In this document: positions 1 to 11,898 of the stretch, one piece after another
Layout of the letters: the number at the start of each line of letters is the position of its first letter
Numbering within the stretch: position 1 is the first letter of the stretch
Source: Zanthoxylum bungeanum
Lineage: Eukaryota; Streptophyta; Magnoliopsida; Sapindales; Rutaceae
Assembly: GCA_019454045.1 (NCBI GenBank)
Contig: SKCR01049640.1
Span: forward strand, 186,001-250,000
Reading direction: 5' to 3'
Length of the DNA stretch: 64,000 nucleotides
Notes under the pieces: model-generated
Databases searched by the model: none
Seen by the model: the letters and a program-made list of their open reading frames with translations, nothing else
What the model was told of the DNA's origin: nothing
Translations under genes and position numbers: made by a program

Positions 1-1629
1 AAAATATATAAAACATAAATTTAATTAATATGCTAAATTAAGGGGATTAATAAAACTACAAGAGTAAAATGATTGATTTTTCTTTTAATAAATGTGCACT
101 TTTTAGTGTTTATCACAAGGTGCTGATGATCGTCGCCATGACAAGCTTGAGCTCTTTCTCTCCCAATCCTATTCTCGATACGATATCATCAGTCAGGTGA
201 ATAGTGCCTAGAGTCATCACCTGGGTTGGGAGGATCGTGGCAAATATCCTGCTGACATAACCTATTGAGGTGGTCCTGATGAATGTGAAGTAGCTGTGAG
301 GTTGTGGACCAGAACTACGATCTAGATCATCACATCTAAAGTCGGGGCCTCAGAATCAGCTTTTTGGATAATTTGAGAGATGATGTCAAGGAAATTCTGG
401 GTTTCCAGGATGTTGCAGAAGCTACGGAACCTTCGAATGTTGCCACACATCCTCATGTTGACCTAGCCCTCCCCCTAGTCCATTCGGGGGTTGCCTCATA
501 TTAGGGTGTTCCTTCCTTGGCTATTCAGGAGGTCCATTGTTCTCATTTGATGCTTCTGGGCCCTCCTGCTCTTCTGAGCCTTCTAGCCCATACCGTAAAT
601 TTTCCATCTTCTGCTGTAGAGTCGTCTTCAGCTATTTTGTCGACTGTTATACTGTCTTCAAAGGTCGTGGCCACTTTTTCAGCAGGTTCTGCTCCTGCCA
701 AAGATCTTATAGAATGATGTTATAGATGCACATGGCCTTTGGGCCTCCACTTTTTTGTGTAATATGTACTATTTTTTCGTATGAATAAAAGAAGTATTTG
801 TTTTTCAGGTCCTTCCATTTTTTTTCATTTTCTTTGAATAAGATACTGGGTCCTGGCATCGGACTTCTGAGGGAGTTGGCATACATTATAATGAGCCACA
901 TGCATAAGTTTATACTCGGCAATAGAGTGTTAGAGTATATGGATGGGATGGGTCTCCAGCCTCATGAGACTGGTAGATTGGGCCACCCTCGTATCGAAGG
1001 CCTTGGCCGACACTAGGGGACAAATACAAAGGAAGCCTTATCCATTGCACTCCAGGGTCAGCTGTAGACATTAGTACCTCTTGGCATGCAAGGTTCTACC
1101 CTTCTGGGCCTGTTGCGGTTCCTCCCTTCTGGTGTTGTAATGAAGGTCCTAAATCCATTAGAGTCTCTAATGTCATATACTGCTCTAGGGATTCTAGTTG
1201 GTACTCTGATTCTGATCAGAGCCTCGGTGGAACTATTAAAGGTTGGTACTCATGGAGCTATTGGGATTATGAGGCAAAGGCTGGGAACCATCAGAGGAGA
1301 CATCGTTTTGCTGCTGCATCTGGGTAGGGAAGGCACGTGACATTGCTAAACATATATCCAAAGAGAGGCTACATAGCTGATTTCCCTTTGAGGAGTACGA
1401 GAATGCCAAGCATCGGATTCTTCGGAAGTATAGATGACCCATCCCTTTCTTTGTTGTATCTAGTGCCATGTTGGGCTTACTCATGTATTTTGGACCGAGT
1501 TATATTTTGTAAATAAGAGATGTAATGTAACATTTTATTTTAATACAATACTTTACTGTAAGTTAATATTTTATTTAATGTTGAATCTTGGATTGCCGAT
1601 GTGATTCATATTTGTCATTTTATTTTCCT
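1..1629. other. Unassigned degenerate region
   Basis: No gene is recognised here. On the plus strand a reading frame with several stops runs from about 126 to 717, and another open stretch lies at 1086-1340. Neither shows a motif I can assign. A T/A-rich stretch at about 1500-1590 leads into the minisatellite. The region may be decayed retroelement DNA, but no LTR, primer-binding site or catalytic motif supports that. Confidence 0.4.
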
Positions 1630-2960
1630 CGTTAGACCTTGATGGGTATTCCTTTTTACGGTCTGACACCTTTTGTGCTTTGATAGACATTTACCCATTG
1701 GGTCTGATGTTTCAAACCTGGATATTCTGATGGGTTTTTATACCATACATCAGAGTCTTCATTTCCTTCGTTAGACCTTGGCAAACATTTCCTCTTCGGG
1801 CTCTGACGTTCGAAAACCATGCTCTGATGGATTTTTCTATAGTACATCAGAATCTTATTTTCCTTTGTCAGATCCTGGCAGACATTTCCTCTTTGGGGTC
1901 TGACATTCGGAGGCAATGATCTAATGGATTTTTCTATCGTACATTAAAGTTTTCTTCTTCCCTACCTGACCTTGACTAGAATTCTCTCTTTAGGTTCTGA
2001 CGCTCAGAAAATTTATACTCTAATGGATCTTTCTACCCTACATCAGAGTCTCATTTTTCCTCGTCAAACCCTGACATGCATTTCCTCTTTAGATCTGACG
2101 CATTGGGTCTCTCTTTTGAGATGGTTAGGTACGAACAAAGTTTTCTACCATTCGTCCAAAGTTTCTTTTTCCCCGTTAGAGCCTGATAGACATTTCCTCT
2201 TCGGGGTCTGACACTTAGATACTTCATGTTCTAATGGGTTTTTCTACCATACATTAGAGTCTCCTCGTCAGACTCTGTCAGGTATTCCTTCTTTAGAGTT
2301 TGACGCTTTGAATCTTAAAATGCTGATGGGTTTTTCTACCATACATCAGAGTCTTATTTTCCCTCGTCATACTCTGTCAGACATTTCCTCTTTGGGGTCT
2401 GAAGTTCAGATGCTCCGATGGGTTTTTCTATCATACATTAGAGTCTTCCTTTACGTCGTCAGACCCTAGCAGACATTTCCTCTTCAGGGTCTGACATTTA
2501 GATAATTTTTGCTCTGATGGATTTTTCTACCATATATCAGAGTCTTCTTTTCCATCGCCAAGCCCTGTCAGCCATTTCCTCTTTGGGGTCTGAAGTTCGG
2601 AAATCATACTCTGATGGGTTTTTCTACCATATATCAGAGTCTTATTTTTTCCTCATCAGACCTGATAGGCACTTCCTCTTTGCAGTCTGACTTTTAAAAA
2701 CTCCATGCTCTGATGGGTTTTTCAACCATAATTCGAGTCTTCTTTTTTTCTTGTCAGACCCTAACTGGCATTTCCTCTTTGGGTTATGACGTTTAGAAAA
2801 TTCACGCTCTTATGAGTTTTTCTACCATACATCATAGTCTTCGTTTTTCCTCATCACACCCTGATTGGCATATCCTATTTGAGTTCTAACGTTTTGGATC
2901 TCCCCCTTGGGTGGCTAGTTATTAACGAATTTTTATACCATGTGTCATGCCATTTTTGTT
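1630..2960. repeat. Minisatellite, about 13 units of ~98 bp with two dyads per unit
   Basis: The phrase TCAGACCCTG...CATTTCCTCTTTGGGGTCTGAC, then CTCTGATGGGTTTTTCTACCATACATCAGAG, recurs at roughly 98-bp spacing. The CATCAGAG-like ends fall near 1751, 1848, 1941, 2039, 2251, 2340, 2433, 2532, 2632, 2728 and 2827, with a very degenerate unit near 2147. Each unit holds two inverted repeats: TCAGACCC with GGGTCTGA, and CTCTGATG with CATCAGAG. Units are diverged by substitutions and small indels, so the array is old. It lies downstream of the minus-strand gag relic at 3240-3790, which may be its source element. Confidence 0.85.
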
Positions 2961-3239
2961 TGTGGTAAAGCCCAAGCCATAATGAATATTGGTCAATTAA
3001 ATGGTAGGAATTTTTATTTAAATTGAAGAAGTACGAAATTCATACATATAATATTTCTTAAGCATTTGTGCATTCCATATTCTGAGCACTGCCTTTTTAT
3101 TTCTAGCATTTAGATTCTGATATTCTTATCTCTGCTGGGTGGTTCTCTGGTTCTGGTGCTGCTGGTAGTTGACTTCTCAGGTAAAGCCCCGTTTTCCAAT
3201 TGGCTCTTCCCTTTCAAATATTCAAGTAAATTGCACTTC
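2961..3239. other. Spacer between minisatellite and gag relic
   Basis: AT-rich sequence with no motif I can assign. On the minus strand it continues downstream of the zinc-knuckle region of the gag relic, so it may be decayed gag-pol linker. Confidence 0.3.
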
Positions 3240-3790
3240 TTTATAATTATTTTTAACTATCGGTACAGGTTCTTGCACTTGGTAGTGGTGTGTCCTATGT
3301 CCTTATGAAACTTACAATACAGCCCTTTATCCCAGTGTTCTTATTCGATCCACTCTTGGAATGGCGAGGTGGAAATCCCTCTGATTGTCAGGTCAACTAG
3401 ATCCATCGGAGTCTGCACTCGAATGCCTTCGATCCTTTTCGCTATTGCCACCACCAACCTTTCATCGACACAATCATCCATCCATAGATATATTTCTTAT
3501 TACGACTCACATCAAGGTCTTTGCCTTTCTTCTTATGTTCCACCTCTCTCCATGTCCAGCCCTGATTTCTGGAACCTTCTGCATTGGAATCCGCATCATC
3601 AATCCTGATAAGGCTCCTTCCCCGAGGCTTTTTATCGTGGTTCTCCTCTGGCTACCTTTCCTCATGAAGTTCCTCACTGGCGGCTCATTCCTTCCCTTTC
3701 CCCTTGTCTTTAATGGAGCAAGCTCCCTGGACCTGGGTTTTGAGCGCCTGATTTTCTTGTTGCTGTAGGAAATGATTTCCCGCACGGCTG
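3240..3790 (-). pseudogene. Ty3/gypsy gag C-terminal relic with zinc-knuckle-like motif
   Basis: Read on the minus strand, the frame from 3785 to 3507 is basic and is followed, after frame changes, by an acidic-to-mixed stretch (RLVVAIAKRIEGIR). It ends in YCKFHKDIGHTTTKCKNL at about 3263-3319. That is the Cys-x2-His-x4-His-x4-Cys form of knuckle seen in gag of several plant Ty3/gypsy lineages (families with CxFHxDxGHxTxxC). No protease or RT follows on the minus strand. Several stops and frameshifts make this a dead fragment. The lineage is not determined. The downstream minisatellite would fit a Tat/Ogre-like element, which is inference only. Confidence 0.6.
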
Positions 3791-4570
3791 AAGCTTGTTA
3801 GGCATCAGATCGACCTTGAAATTTTTTTCTGTCTTTTCCCCTTCTTAGCTGAGATTGTCCAACCCCTTTGGATTTTTTTTCTTCTATTTTTAATGATTTT
3901 TCCAGCCCCAGAACAGCAGCCCAAAAACTAAACTGTTTTGCACAACAAAAACCCCTTTTTCGCGCACACAGCTCACTATTTTGTACTGGCTATTTGTTGA
4001 TTTTTCTGCCACTATTTTGGAAAATATAATCACTCCAAAAAAGCCTCAAAACGTCCACAAAATACCCCTTTGTGTTTCCAAATTTTCTTGGTAAAATTAC
4101 AACAAAACAATTCACAAATGATTTATAAAAGTGGCGTCAGTGAGCAAAATTTTATGCTCACTGCCGTGAGTGCTATGAAAAGGAAGAATGAAGAATTTGT
4201 TTCAACTCCAAATGATCTTCCGTGCTATGACTCATTACCAACAAAAGATAGAGTGGGCTATGCTCACAAAATTATTCCCTAAATAATTTATAGATTAAAA
4301 GTCACATATAAATTTTTTCTTCTTTTTATTTTTCTTTCAACACTTGAGATAAGAGAGAATAGAAAGGTAGCTAGGGTTTGTAAAAATAAAAAAGAAAAAA
4401 AAAACATTTTTCTTTTATATGGGGTTTTGGTTAACATAATTGTAATTGAAATTACCATTATATCCCTAAATCATTAAGTATTTTTTGCCAAACTTTTCAA
4501 ATTTCATAACAATAAAATCCATGGTTAAATATCTTCATAATGAAGACATTAAACCTCCACCTTAATTGTT
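3791..4570. other. Unassigned AT-rich stretch with a perfect short hairpin
   Basis: No coding motif is recognised. A plus-strand open frame at 4070-4282 (70 codons) has no recognisable domain. A perfect 9-bp inverted repeat, CAGTGAGCA and TGCTCACTG, spans 4138-4163 with an 8-bp loop. A CACTGCC/GTGAGTG motif follows, so decayed MITE-type DNA is possible. The minus-strand gag relic may have its leader here. Confidence 0.35.
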
Positions 4571-4916
4571 TATAATGAAGACATTACTTATTTGGTAATT
4601 TAAAAAGAAAGAAAAACAACTATTAACTTGGATACGAATTTCACTTGTTTAGTCACTAACTTGTTTATCTTTTTATTTTATTTTGTATGATTGATTGTAT
4701 ATTTGATTGATGTTTGTGTGTATCATCGTTGTAAGCCCTCACGAGACTACAACTCGTCCACGAGGGACACCAAGGGGTTTAAAGGCTTGTTGCATACGCT
4801 AAATGCAACTGTGATCCCTACAAAAGTGGCTTAGGTTAATTTATTTTAAAGTTGTTTATTTCATTTTGTTTTATTGTTTTGCTCGAGGATTAGCAAAATA
4901 TTAGGTTTGGGGGGTG
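4571..4916 (+). other. 3' internal end of an upstream Athila-type copy, with polypurine tract
   Basis: This stretch aligns by eye to the last ~350 bp before the 3' LTR of Athila-A (50210-50536) and to the reverse complement of 41755-42060 in Athila-B. It includes the block CACGAGACTACAACTCGTCC and the end AGCAAAATATTAGGTTTGGGGGG. The purine tract AGGTTTGGGGGG (4903-4914) directly precedes the LTR and is the expected plus-strand primer. The LTR that follows is also followed by a primer-binding site. It is therefore flanked by internal DNA on both sides, as in a tandem LTR-sharing arrangement. The left part of this upstream copy is missing. Confidence 0.75.
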
Positions 4917-6763
4917 TGATGAGCGGAAAATATATCAATATTTACCGCCCATTTTACTTAATATTTTGTATAGTTTCTCGAGTTTTATGAATGTTTTGAT
5001 GTGTTTTTGTTTATTTTACAGATAAAATAAAATCGGGACTCAATGGAATCAATCAGGACAAAATGTGGAATAAAGAAAGGCAAAAAATGGACTTGACATT
5101 TGGATTTTGGAGGTTGGAAACTAGAAATGGCGTTCTAACGCAGTACAATTTCGGAAATTTCAACTTTGTCTAATTTTCTTATTTTGGCCATAATATTTTA
5201 CTCCAATATCGGATTGAGGTGATTCAAGTTCCAGATGAAAGAAGACTCAAAGATCTACAATTTTGATGTTCATAAGATTTTCGAATTTGGAAGTTTTCAA
5301 GACCGAAATTGATGAAAAATCCAAAATATGTTATGTGTAATTATTAAAGTCATTATCAAAAACAAAAAAAAAATTGGAAAATGACAATTTACAATTGTTG
5401 CATGTTTGGTGGAGGATTTGGTACCATGTTTGGTGGCATGTTTGGTGGAGAAATTGGTGGAAGCCTTTATATTTACCTATAAATAGCATGCCAAATTTGA
5501 TGTAAAACTCATACTTTCTTCTGGGGAATTTCCTTAAAATACTAAGAAGAGAGTATCTTGTTTGTTTAATTTTAATTTTCTTGTATTTAATTTTTATTTT
5601 AGTAATAAAACTTTGTTTGTTTTACTTAAAGCATGAGTAGGTAACTTCTTTCTTTTGGGGTGAAAGGTGAAACTTTTATTATTATAATTTAGATTAATCT
5701 CTCGTATTTTATAATATATAAATTATCTTAAAACCTGACTTAATTGGGTACCGCCTTTATGGTCGGTTGGACTTAATCAAATTAATTTTAACCTGACTTA
5801 ATTGGATACCGCATTTATGGTCGGTTGGAATTAATTAAAATATGACTTAATCAGGATGCCGCCTATATGGTCGGTTGGTAATATAATGCAAATTTATATA
5901 TTATAATAAGGGAGATTTCTAGATTTTAAATAATAAAAATGGATCCCCAAACCCCAACATTTTATTTCATTGTTGTAATTTTTACTTTTTAGTTTTCAAC
6001 TTATTGCATGATGTTTTATTTATTTATGTCTTTAGTAGTCCTAGATATGTGTCGTAACTAAATACAATATCTAGAGTTGTGATGAATTCCAATATCAATG
6101 GTTTTATAAGTTGATTTGTCTTGTGACTGGTGTAATGTTTTGGTTTATTTATTGAGTATTAAACTTAATGTTTCTTGTTAATTGGCCACTAATAAGATTG
6201 ATTTGGTAAACTTAAAATGAACTTGACGAAAAGATTTTAGGTTTCAGCCTTAGACTCAATAGCTCACGATCTCATACTCACCTTAGAGATTTCCTTCCGG
6301 GATAGACATATACATGTCGGGCGTGGGTAGCCATAATTAGAACTTAATCTTAATGAATTCAGAGTTTCGTGGTTAACATAGACATATAGTTAATTAGGTT
6401 ACTTTGAGTGTTTGAATCTGATCATCGACAGAGGCTTTTGCATATCTTCGTGTTCTAGGTTAATAAACTAACATATTACACAAACATAAGATAATCACTT
6501 CATTTTTAGAAGAATATTGGAAGGATTCACAACCCTATATAGTTTCATATCATTGATTACTTTTTAAATTTACTTTAGCTTTGTTTTATTTACTTGTTTT
6601 CAGATAAAATCACCAACCAAACAACAATCAATTTTTAGATAATTGTAAAAATTTAACTTCAATAAAATTAATAGCATAGGTATTAAGTCCTCGTGGTATC
6701 AATATATTTTATACTACTTAAACGATACACACGCTTGCGTAACGTGAGTGATTTCACCGATCA
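4917..6763 (+). repeat. LTR of Athila-I (1847 bp)
   Basis: It starts TGATGAGCGG after a purine tract and ends CACCGATCA, six bases before a tRNA-Asp-type primer-binding site. It is the same LTR family as the solo LTR at 58852-60983 (shared start TGATGAGCGGAAAATATATC). It lacks the ACGTG-rich U3 segment of the Athila-A and Athila-B LTRs, so two LTR subfamilies coexist. It contains a TATA box near 5478 and three copies of a CCGCCTTTATGGTCGGTTGG motif at about 5750-5880. Confidence 0.88.
5478..5486 (+). promoter_or_regulatory. TATA box of the Athila-I LTR
   Basis: CCTATAAATAG sits inside the LTR just downstream of short ATGTTTGGTGG repeats (5400-5455). The equivalent CCTATAAAT occurs at the matching place in all the other Athila-type LTRs of the window, which supports a promoter role at the U3/R border. 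Confidence 0.7.
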
Positions 6764-6769
6764 AGTTTT

Positions 6770-6787
6770 TGGCGCCGTTGCTGAGGA
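6770..6787 (+). other. Primer-binding site of Athila-I (tRNA-Asp type, decayed)
   Basis: TGGCGCCGTTGCTGAGGA begins six bases after the LTR end. The intact form in Athila-B (45905-45922, minus) is TGGCGCCGTTGCCGGGGA, complementary to the 3' end of tRNA-Asp as in plant Athila elements. Substitutions here follow the first 12 bases. Confidence 0.85.
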
Positions 6788-6893
6788 CTTATTTATCTTT
6801 TACTATTAATTTTGGGGTTAACCCAGAAATTGTATCTAATTTGTTTTTACTTATTATTTTTATTTTCTTGTGTTTTGGGTTCTCAGATACTAA

Positions 6894-7796
6894 ATAAGAA
6901 GAAACATAAGCTTTGAAATCCATCTGGTTGACCCAGAAATTGAAAGAACTATCAGATAATTGAGAAGAGAAAGACGAGAAAAACAAGAAGCACTAATCAA
7001 CATAAACAATCAAGAACCTGAACCTTTAGGAGTAGCACCACCAATTCTCATTCGAGACATAACAATTCCGGTGGTTGACGGCTTCATATCATGTATTGTA
7101 CTTCCTCTCTTACCTGTAAATGCTTGTGACATCAAAACATGTATTCAAATGATACAGCAATCAGTTCAGTTTGGGGGAACTGCAGTTGAAGATCCTAATG
7201 CCCACATCAGCAACTTCCTGGAAGTTTGTGGCACATTCAATTACAACGGAGTGAGAGAAGAAGCAATGCGTCTGTGTGTGTTCCCATATTCCTTGAAAGA
7301 CAGAGCTAAGGCTTGGCTCCATTCACTACCAGCATGTTCCATCATAACTTGGAACACTATTGCCATCAAATTCCTTGCGAAATACTTTGCCCCTGCCAGA
7401 ACTGCAAAATTGAGAAATGATATCACATCTTTTATGCAATATGACTCAGAATCTCTATGTGAAGCATGGGAAAGATACAAGGAATTGCTTCGAAAATGTC
7501 CTCACCATGAGATTACAAAGTGGCTTCAAGTCCAAACCTTCTACAATGGGCTTTCTGGATTGATGAAAACTACAATTGATGTTGCTGATGGAGGAGCACT
7601 AATGGCAAAAGAAGAAGATCAGACCTGGGACTTAATTGAAGAAATGGCCAACAATAATTCCTTATGGACAACAGAGAGGAGCATGATCCATCGAATAGCA
7701 GGAATCCACGAAAGTAGGAACCAACACAGCTATGAATGCCAAGCTGGATCAGATATGCAAATGCCAGGAAACTCTTAGCATGCAAGTTAATGCTGG
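6894..7796 (+). pseudogene. Athila-I gag, N-terminal part, interrupted by Copia-1
   Basis: This is capsid/nucleocapsid precursor sequence (Retrotrans_gag family). The long open frame covers 6960-7778. It includes the family core FPYSLKDRAKAWLHSLP (about 7282-7332) and the later ERYKELLRKCPHH. By comparison with Athila-A (start 34154) the ancestral start was near 6894. It is now ATA, and a stop sits just before 6960, so the N-terminus is lost. The frame breaks near 7730. At 7796 the coding DNA is cut by a copia LTR and resumes after GCTGG at 17681 and 27254. Role in the intact family: assembly of virus-like particles in the cytoplasm. Confidence 0.88.
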
Positions 7797-9632
7797 TGTT
7801 GGACAATTATGACCCATAACATCACTATTTGTAAAAGACATGGTGTTTTTGTACAAATTAACTATGTGACAAAGGAAATTGCTCTTTTATAATTTTGTAA
7901 TTAGATTACTTGGATATATAAATGATAAAAGTCCATATGATTAATACTGGATTAATAAGATATGAGACAGTATTAATCCACGAAAGGTTTAATCATTAAA
8001 TATCCATAGTCGTAGTATTATCGAGACTGGACATCGATAATGCGAAATATGCTAGTATTACACTTGTGCGCGTTATGGAAGCTTAACGGCATAGTTCTCA
8101 TATATTTAAGTATTGGATACTTATTCAAGTGTGATAGGAGGTTCTGTTAGCCGTTGGACCGGGAACAGCTTCGCTCTGGATAGACCCATCAGAGTCCCAT
8201 TAGTAGTATGACTATGTGTCTATGGGAATCCGAATCAGGGTAGGTGTATGTGGTCTTAACCTGAGACTTGTATCACTAATACTTGCGACAATCAGTATAC
8301 TTTGGTTTTGGTCGTCCGGAGCTTTAACAGGTTCTGTGTACGCCTCTTCTGGGTTTACTGAGAATCATAGTGTATTGGGTGTGATGTCAAGATGAGAGTA
8401 TCACTTCAGTCATATGGAGATGATGATCACTCAAGATACAGAACTAGTACTCTTAAATGATGCAGCTATCGGGATAGTATGACTAGGTCATGATTATCCG
8501 ATTACAGAGACTAGTTGCTTATGATCCGATATATACTTCGTACGAGGCAAACACAATTCCAGCCCTGGGCCTAGCATGTGACATCCGATACTGGATCTTA
8601 TTATGCAATACATTGTATACTACGCCTGATACATATTATATATTTTTCGTTGAATATTTCTGGAGAATTGGGTAGGCACGGTGCTTTGCTAGAAGCCAAC
8701 CATGTCCAGTAAATCGGTAAGAATATGGTACCGGGTACGCACATGTTCGGATAGTCCGATGACCGTATTTACTGCCAACATATCCAGGGATCTCTTGGGT
8801 GGCTTCCCAAAGATTCACCGATGACATTTGACTCGAACAGAATTAATATGGGATTAATTATGATAGAGAAAATTAATATGGGATTAATTACGGCAATAAT
8901 TAATCTGGGATTAATTATGAGAGAAAGAATTAATCTGGGATTAATTGCGGTAAGAATTTATCTGGGATTAAATTAGTCTAGAAGAGATAACGCGATTAAT
9001 TTGGAATTACTCGGAAAAATAAATTTAATAGTTAAGTGGATTTTACTATTTAATTTATTTAATTGGGCTAAAATTATATATTGGATATATTAATTGAAAT
9101 TTGATTTCAATAAGGAATTAAAATTGGACTTTAATTCAAGCGAACGAATTAATTTGGAATTAATTCGTAAGCGACTTTCGTAATAATTTTGCTAGGGATT
9201 ATTATTTAATTAAATTGGATTCAATTAAGTCGCGACGGAAAATTCATTTAATCGGATTAAACGAACTCAGGCCCAAAGTGTGTTGTATAAACCAACTTGA
9301 ATTTGGAATTCAAAATTGGGTGGGACCCACAACTCACATCACATGTCTAATTGTGATGGTGGTAGTTGGGAATAGTAATTGGATTATTTAAACCAACACA
9401 CCAACCAAGTCAACACAACTATTCATCACCTCTTTTTCTTCTCACTTGGGCATGAACTTGCTCCCTCTCTTCCATTGGGTTTGAAACTCAGCATTAAGCT
9501 TGGAGCTTCCTACATCCATTGGAAATTTTGAATTCCATAACCGATCAATGTAAGTTTTTTCCGCAAACTTTCTTGATAAATTCACACACAAATCATGATT
9601 TAGAGATCCTTGGCATGTCTAGGACACTAACA
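7797..9632 (+). repeat. 5' LTR of Copia-1
   Basis: It starts TGTTGGACAATTATGACC and ends GGACACTAACA. It carries tandem ATTAATMTGGGATTAATTA-type repeats at about 8840-8975. Relative to the 3' LTR it lacks a ~75-bp block near 9466, while the 3' LTR lacks ~70 bp near 16020. The two LTRs therefore differ by reciprocal indels as well as substitutions. Confidence 0.92.
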
Positions 9633-9633
9633 A

Positions 9634-9650
9634 TGGTATCAAAGCGAGAT
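9634..9650 (+). other. Primer-binding site of Copia-1 (initiator tRNA-Met type)
   Basis: TGGTATCAAAGC follows the LTR end by one base. The consensus TGGTATCAGAGC pairs with the 3' end of initiator tRNA-Met in plant copia elements. The second copy, at 20770, reads TGGTATCAGAAC. Confidence 0.85.
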
Positions 9651-11898
9651 CTAAGCATGATTTGAATCTAGGGTTTATGGACTTTATTTGGAGATTTTGT
9701 GATTGGAGTATGAATTTTTCCAAATTGGTTGTTTGGTTATGGTTGTATGATGATGAATTGGATTTGTGCATCTTTGGATTTGAGAAAAATTGATTGGATT
9801 AATTTTCCCCAAAATTCACCTCTTGGCCGAATGCACCCTAGAACAAGTTCATGGTGATTTTTTGAATTTGACAATTGGATATGTTAATTGGCATGAAATT
9901 GAATATTAATTGCTGATTTAATTGGATTGAAATCAAAATCGGATGTTAATTTCATGTATTGCCGTGAGCTTGAGCATGTTGGAATGAGTTGATTTTGCTT
10001 CAATTTTTGTTGGACATGAATTGAAATGTTTAGCATGATTAATTGGATTAATTAGTATTTTGGAAACATTAGATTAATTGATTAATTGTATTAATTACAC
10101 TTTAATTAAATTAATGTGATATTTGGAATATTATGTTAATATAAATTAGTCTTTAAAATTGGATTGGGCTAATTTGTTGTATTTGGGCTAATGGGCTTGA
10201 TTGGGCCAAGTTTGGTTTTGGACAATTGGGTTGGATCCAATTGGGCCTAAAACCATTTCCATAAAGTCCAAATATTACTATTGGGCCTTTAAAAATTTAA
10301 TTGGGCCTAATGGGCCTAAATTGATTTTTGGCATAGGGTGATTTCTAATTGGGCATTGACATTTTGGGTTTGATCCATTATGGCCAAAGCCCATGCCTAA
10401 AGAATTAATTGAAAGCCCATTGGACTTTAATTGAATAGTATTGAATGCTAATTGGGCCTTTGAGACCCATTTAGATTGGATTTGGAATCCAAGTCTAAAA
10501 GGCACTAAAATAAGTGTAATTATTTAATTTGGAATTAAATATGAATTAGTATTGGATACAATTTAAATTGGATTTAAAATTGTAATTCAATATAATTCAA
10601 GAATACGTATTGTGAGTATTTATTCTTAAACGAGTTGGACTCGCGCAAATCAAATCGTTGTATGAACATTGGATGGTCATTAATTGAAGATTAATTAATT
10701 GGATTAGATTGATTGACAACATGCTTTGTGTGAATACTTGGATGTATTTATATGAATAATGTATATCGGATGGATATTAGATGGGTGGGGGCAATTTTGG
10801 AAATTGTTGTAAGTATGTTACTTATTTATTAAATTGGACCTGCGTGTCCAGCCTTTCACCTCCTTATCTATTTGTATTTCTCTTCTCTCCAATTCCCCTC
10901 AATGCAAATGAGGTTTCTTTTAGTGTTATGTAATTGGGTAGAAATATGTAAAGTGCTAGCGGGAGAGAGGAAAGAGAGAGATTTGATATATGAACAAATT
11001 GTTATATATCCATCCGCATATCATTATTATTTTAATCGCGCTTTATTATGCATTTAGAATGCATGTTTAAGGGTGTATGATGAGACCTAATCAAAGATAA
11101 TAAATTGGTTGCCAATTTACGCCAAAAAAAAAAAAAAAACCCTCACCTTAATATTAAATGTTTTCCTTCCATTGAGTGGTTCTCTCTCAAGATCCAAGAC
11201 TGGCATTGGTTTGTTGGCCAAAATCAAGATCATTGTCCATCGCGGATGTGTTTGAACCACGAAAGCTTTGTTATATATCGCATGTCTTGGGCAGTTGTGA
11301 CTTGTTGGCCAAAGTCAAGGTCACTTCTGTATATCGACGTGGATTACGAAGCTTTCCCACTGTCAATGGGTTGCGCTTAACTGGAATCATTAAGCTTGTT
11401 AAGCCAAAGCCAAGGCTTAGTTGATTCAGAGGAAAAGGTTAGGAAATATATTGGATATATGTTTTAGACTTGGAGGTCCACCTACCGAATCTAGGAATTG
11501 GATTGGATCCAATTGATCTTAGAGATCTACCTAGTTAAGTTTCATATAGCTTGTTGGCCAAAGTCAAGGTTGTGTGTTACTTAACGGGATTCTAGCCCAC
11601 TAGGAAACTGGGTTTCCCGAGTACTCAACAGAGGGTTAGAGGCTCGCCGAAAAATTATGGGAGGCCAATATTAAATTTGCAATTTCGTTTAATATTTTCT
11701 TACACGCGCTCTTTTATTTTATTTATCGTTGTTATAAATATATTAGTTGGACTAATATCTTTTATTGCTTTCATTGAACAGTTGGACTGTTTTCACACTA
11801 CTTCACTTGTAGTTGGTTATATAGTTAGACTATAGTAACCATTACATTTTGAGTGTACCCGATATCATTGATTGGATAGTTGGACTATTATAATCGAG
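9651..11898 (+). other. Long untranslated leader of Copia-1
   Basis: About 2.25 kb separates the primer-binding site from the gag start, with no supported gene. It holds many ATTGGGCCTAA-type motifs at 10140-10460, an A-run at about 11123-11141, and several GTTGGCCAAAGTCAAG repeats at 11212-11570. The same leader recurs at 20787-23019. The short ORFs inside it are not conserved in a coding way between the two copies. Confidence 0.7.

Noticed and set aside
1630..2960. Regularly spaced repeats resembling a CRISPR array
   Set aside because: Units are contiguous, degenerate ~98-bp tandem copies with no unique spacers and no cas genes, in plant DNA.
10278..10505. Minus-strand 75-codon frame in the copia leader
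   Set aside because: It is in a low-complexity GGGCCTAA-rich leader and is not preserved in the second leader copy.
11123..11141. A-run as a LINE or SINE tail, also at about 22240-22262
   Set aside because: It sits at the same place in both copies of the copia leader, with leader sequence continuing on both sides and no target duplication.
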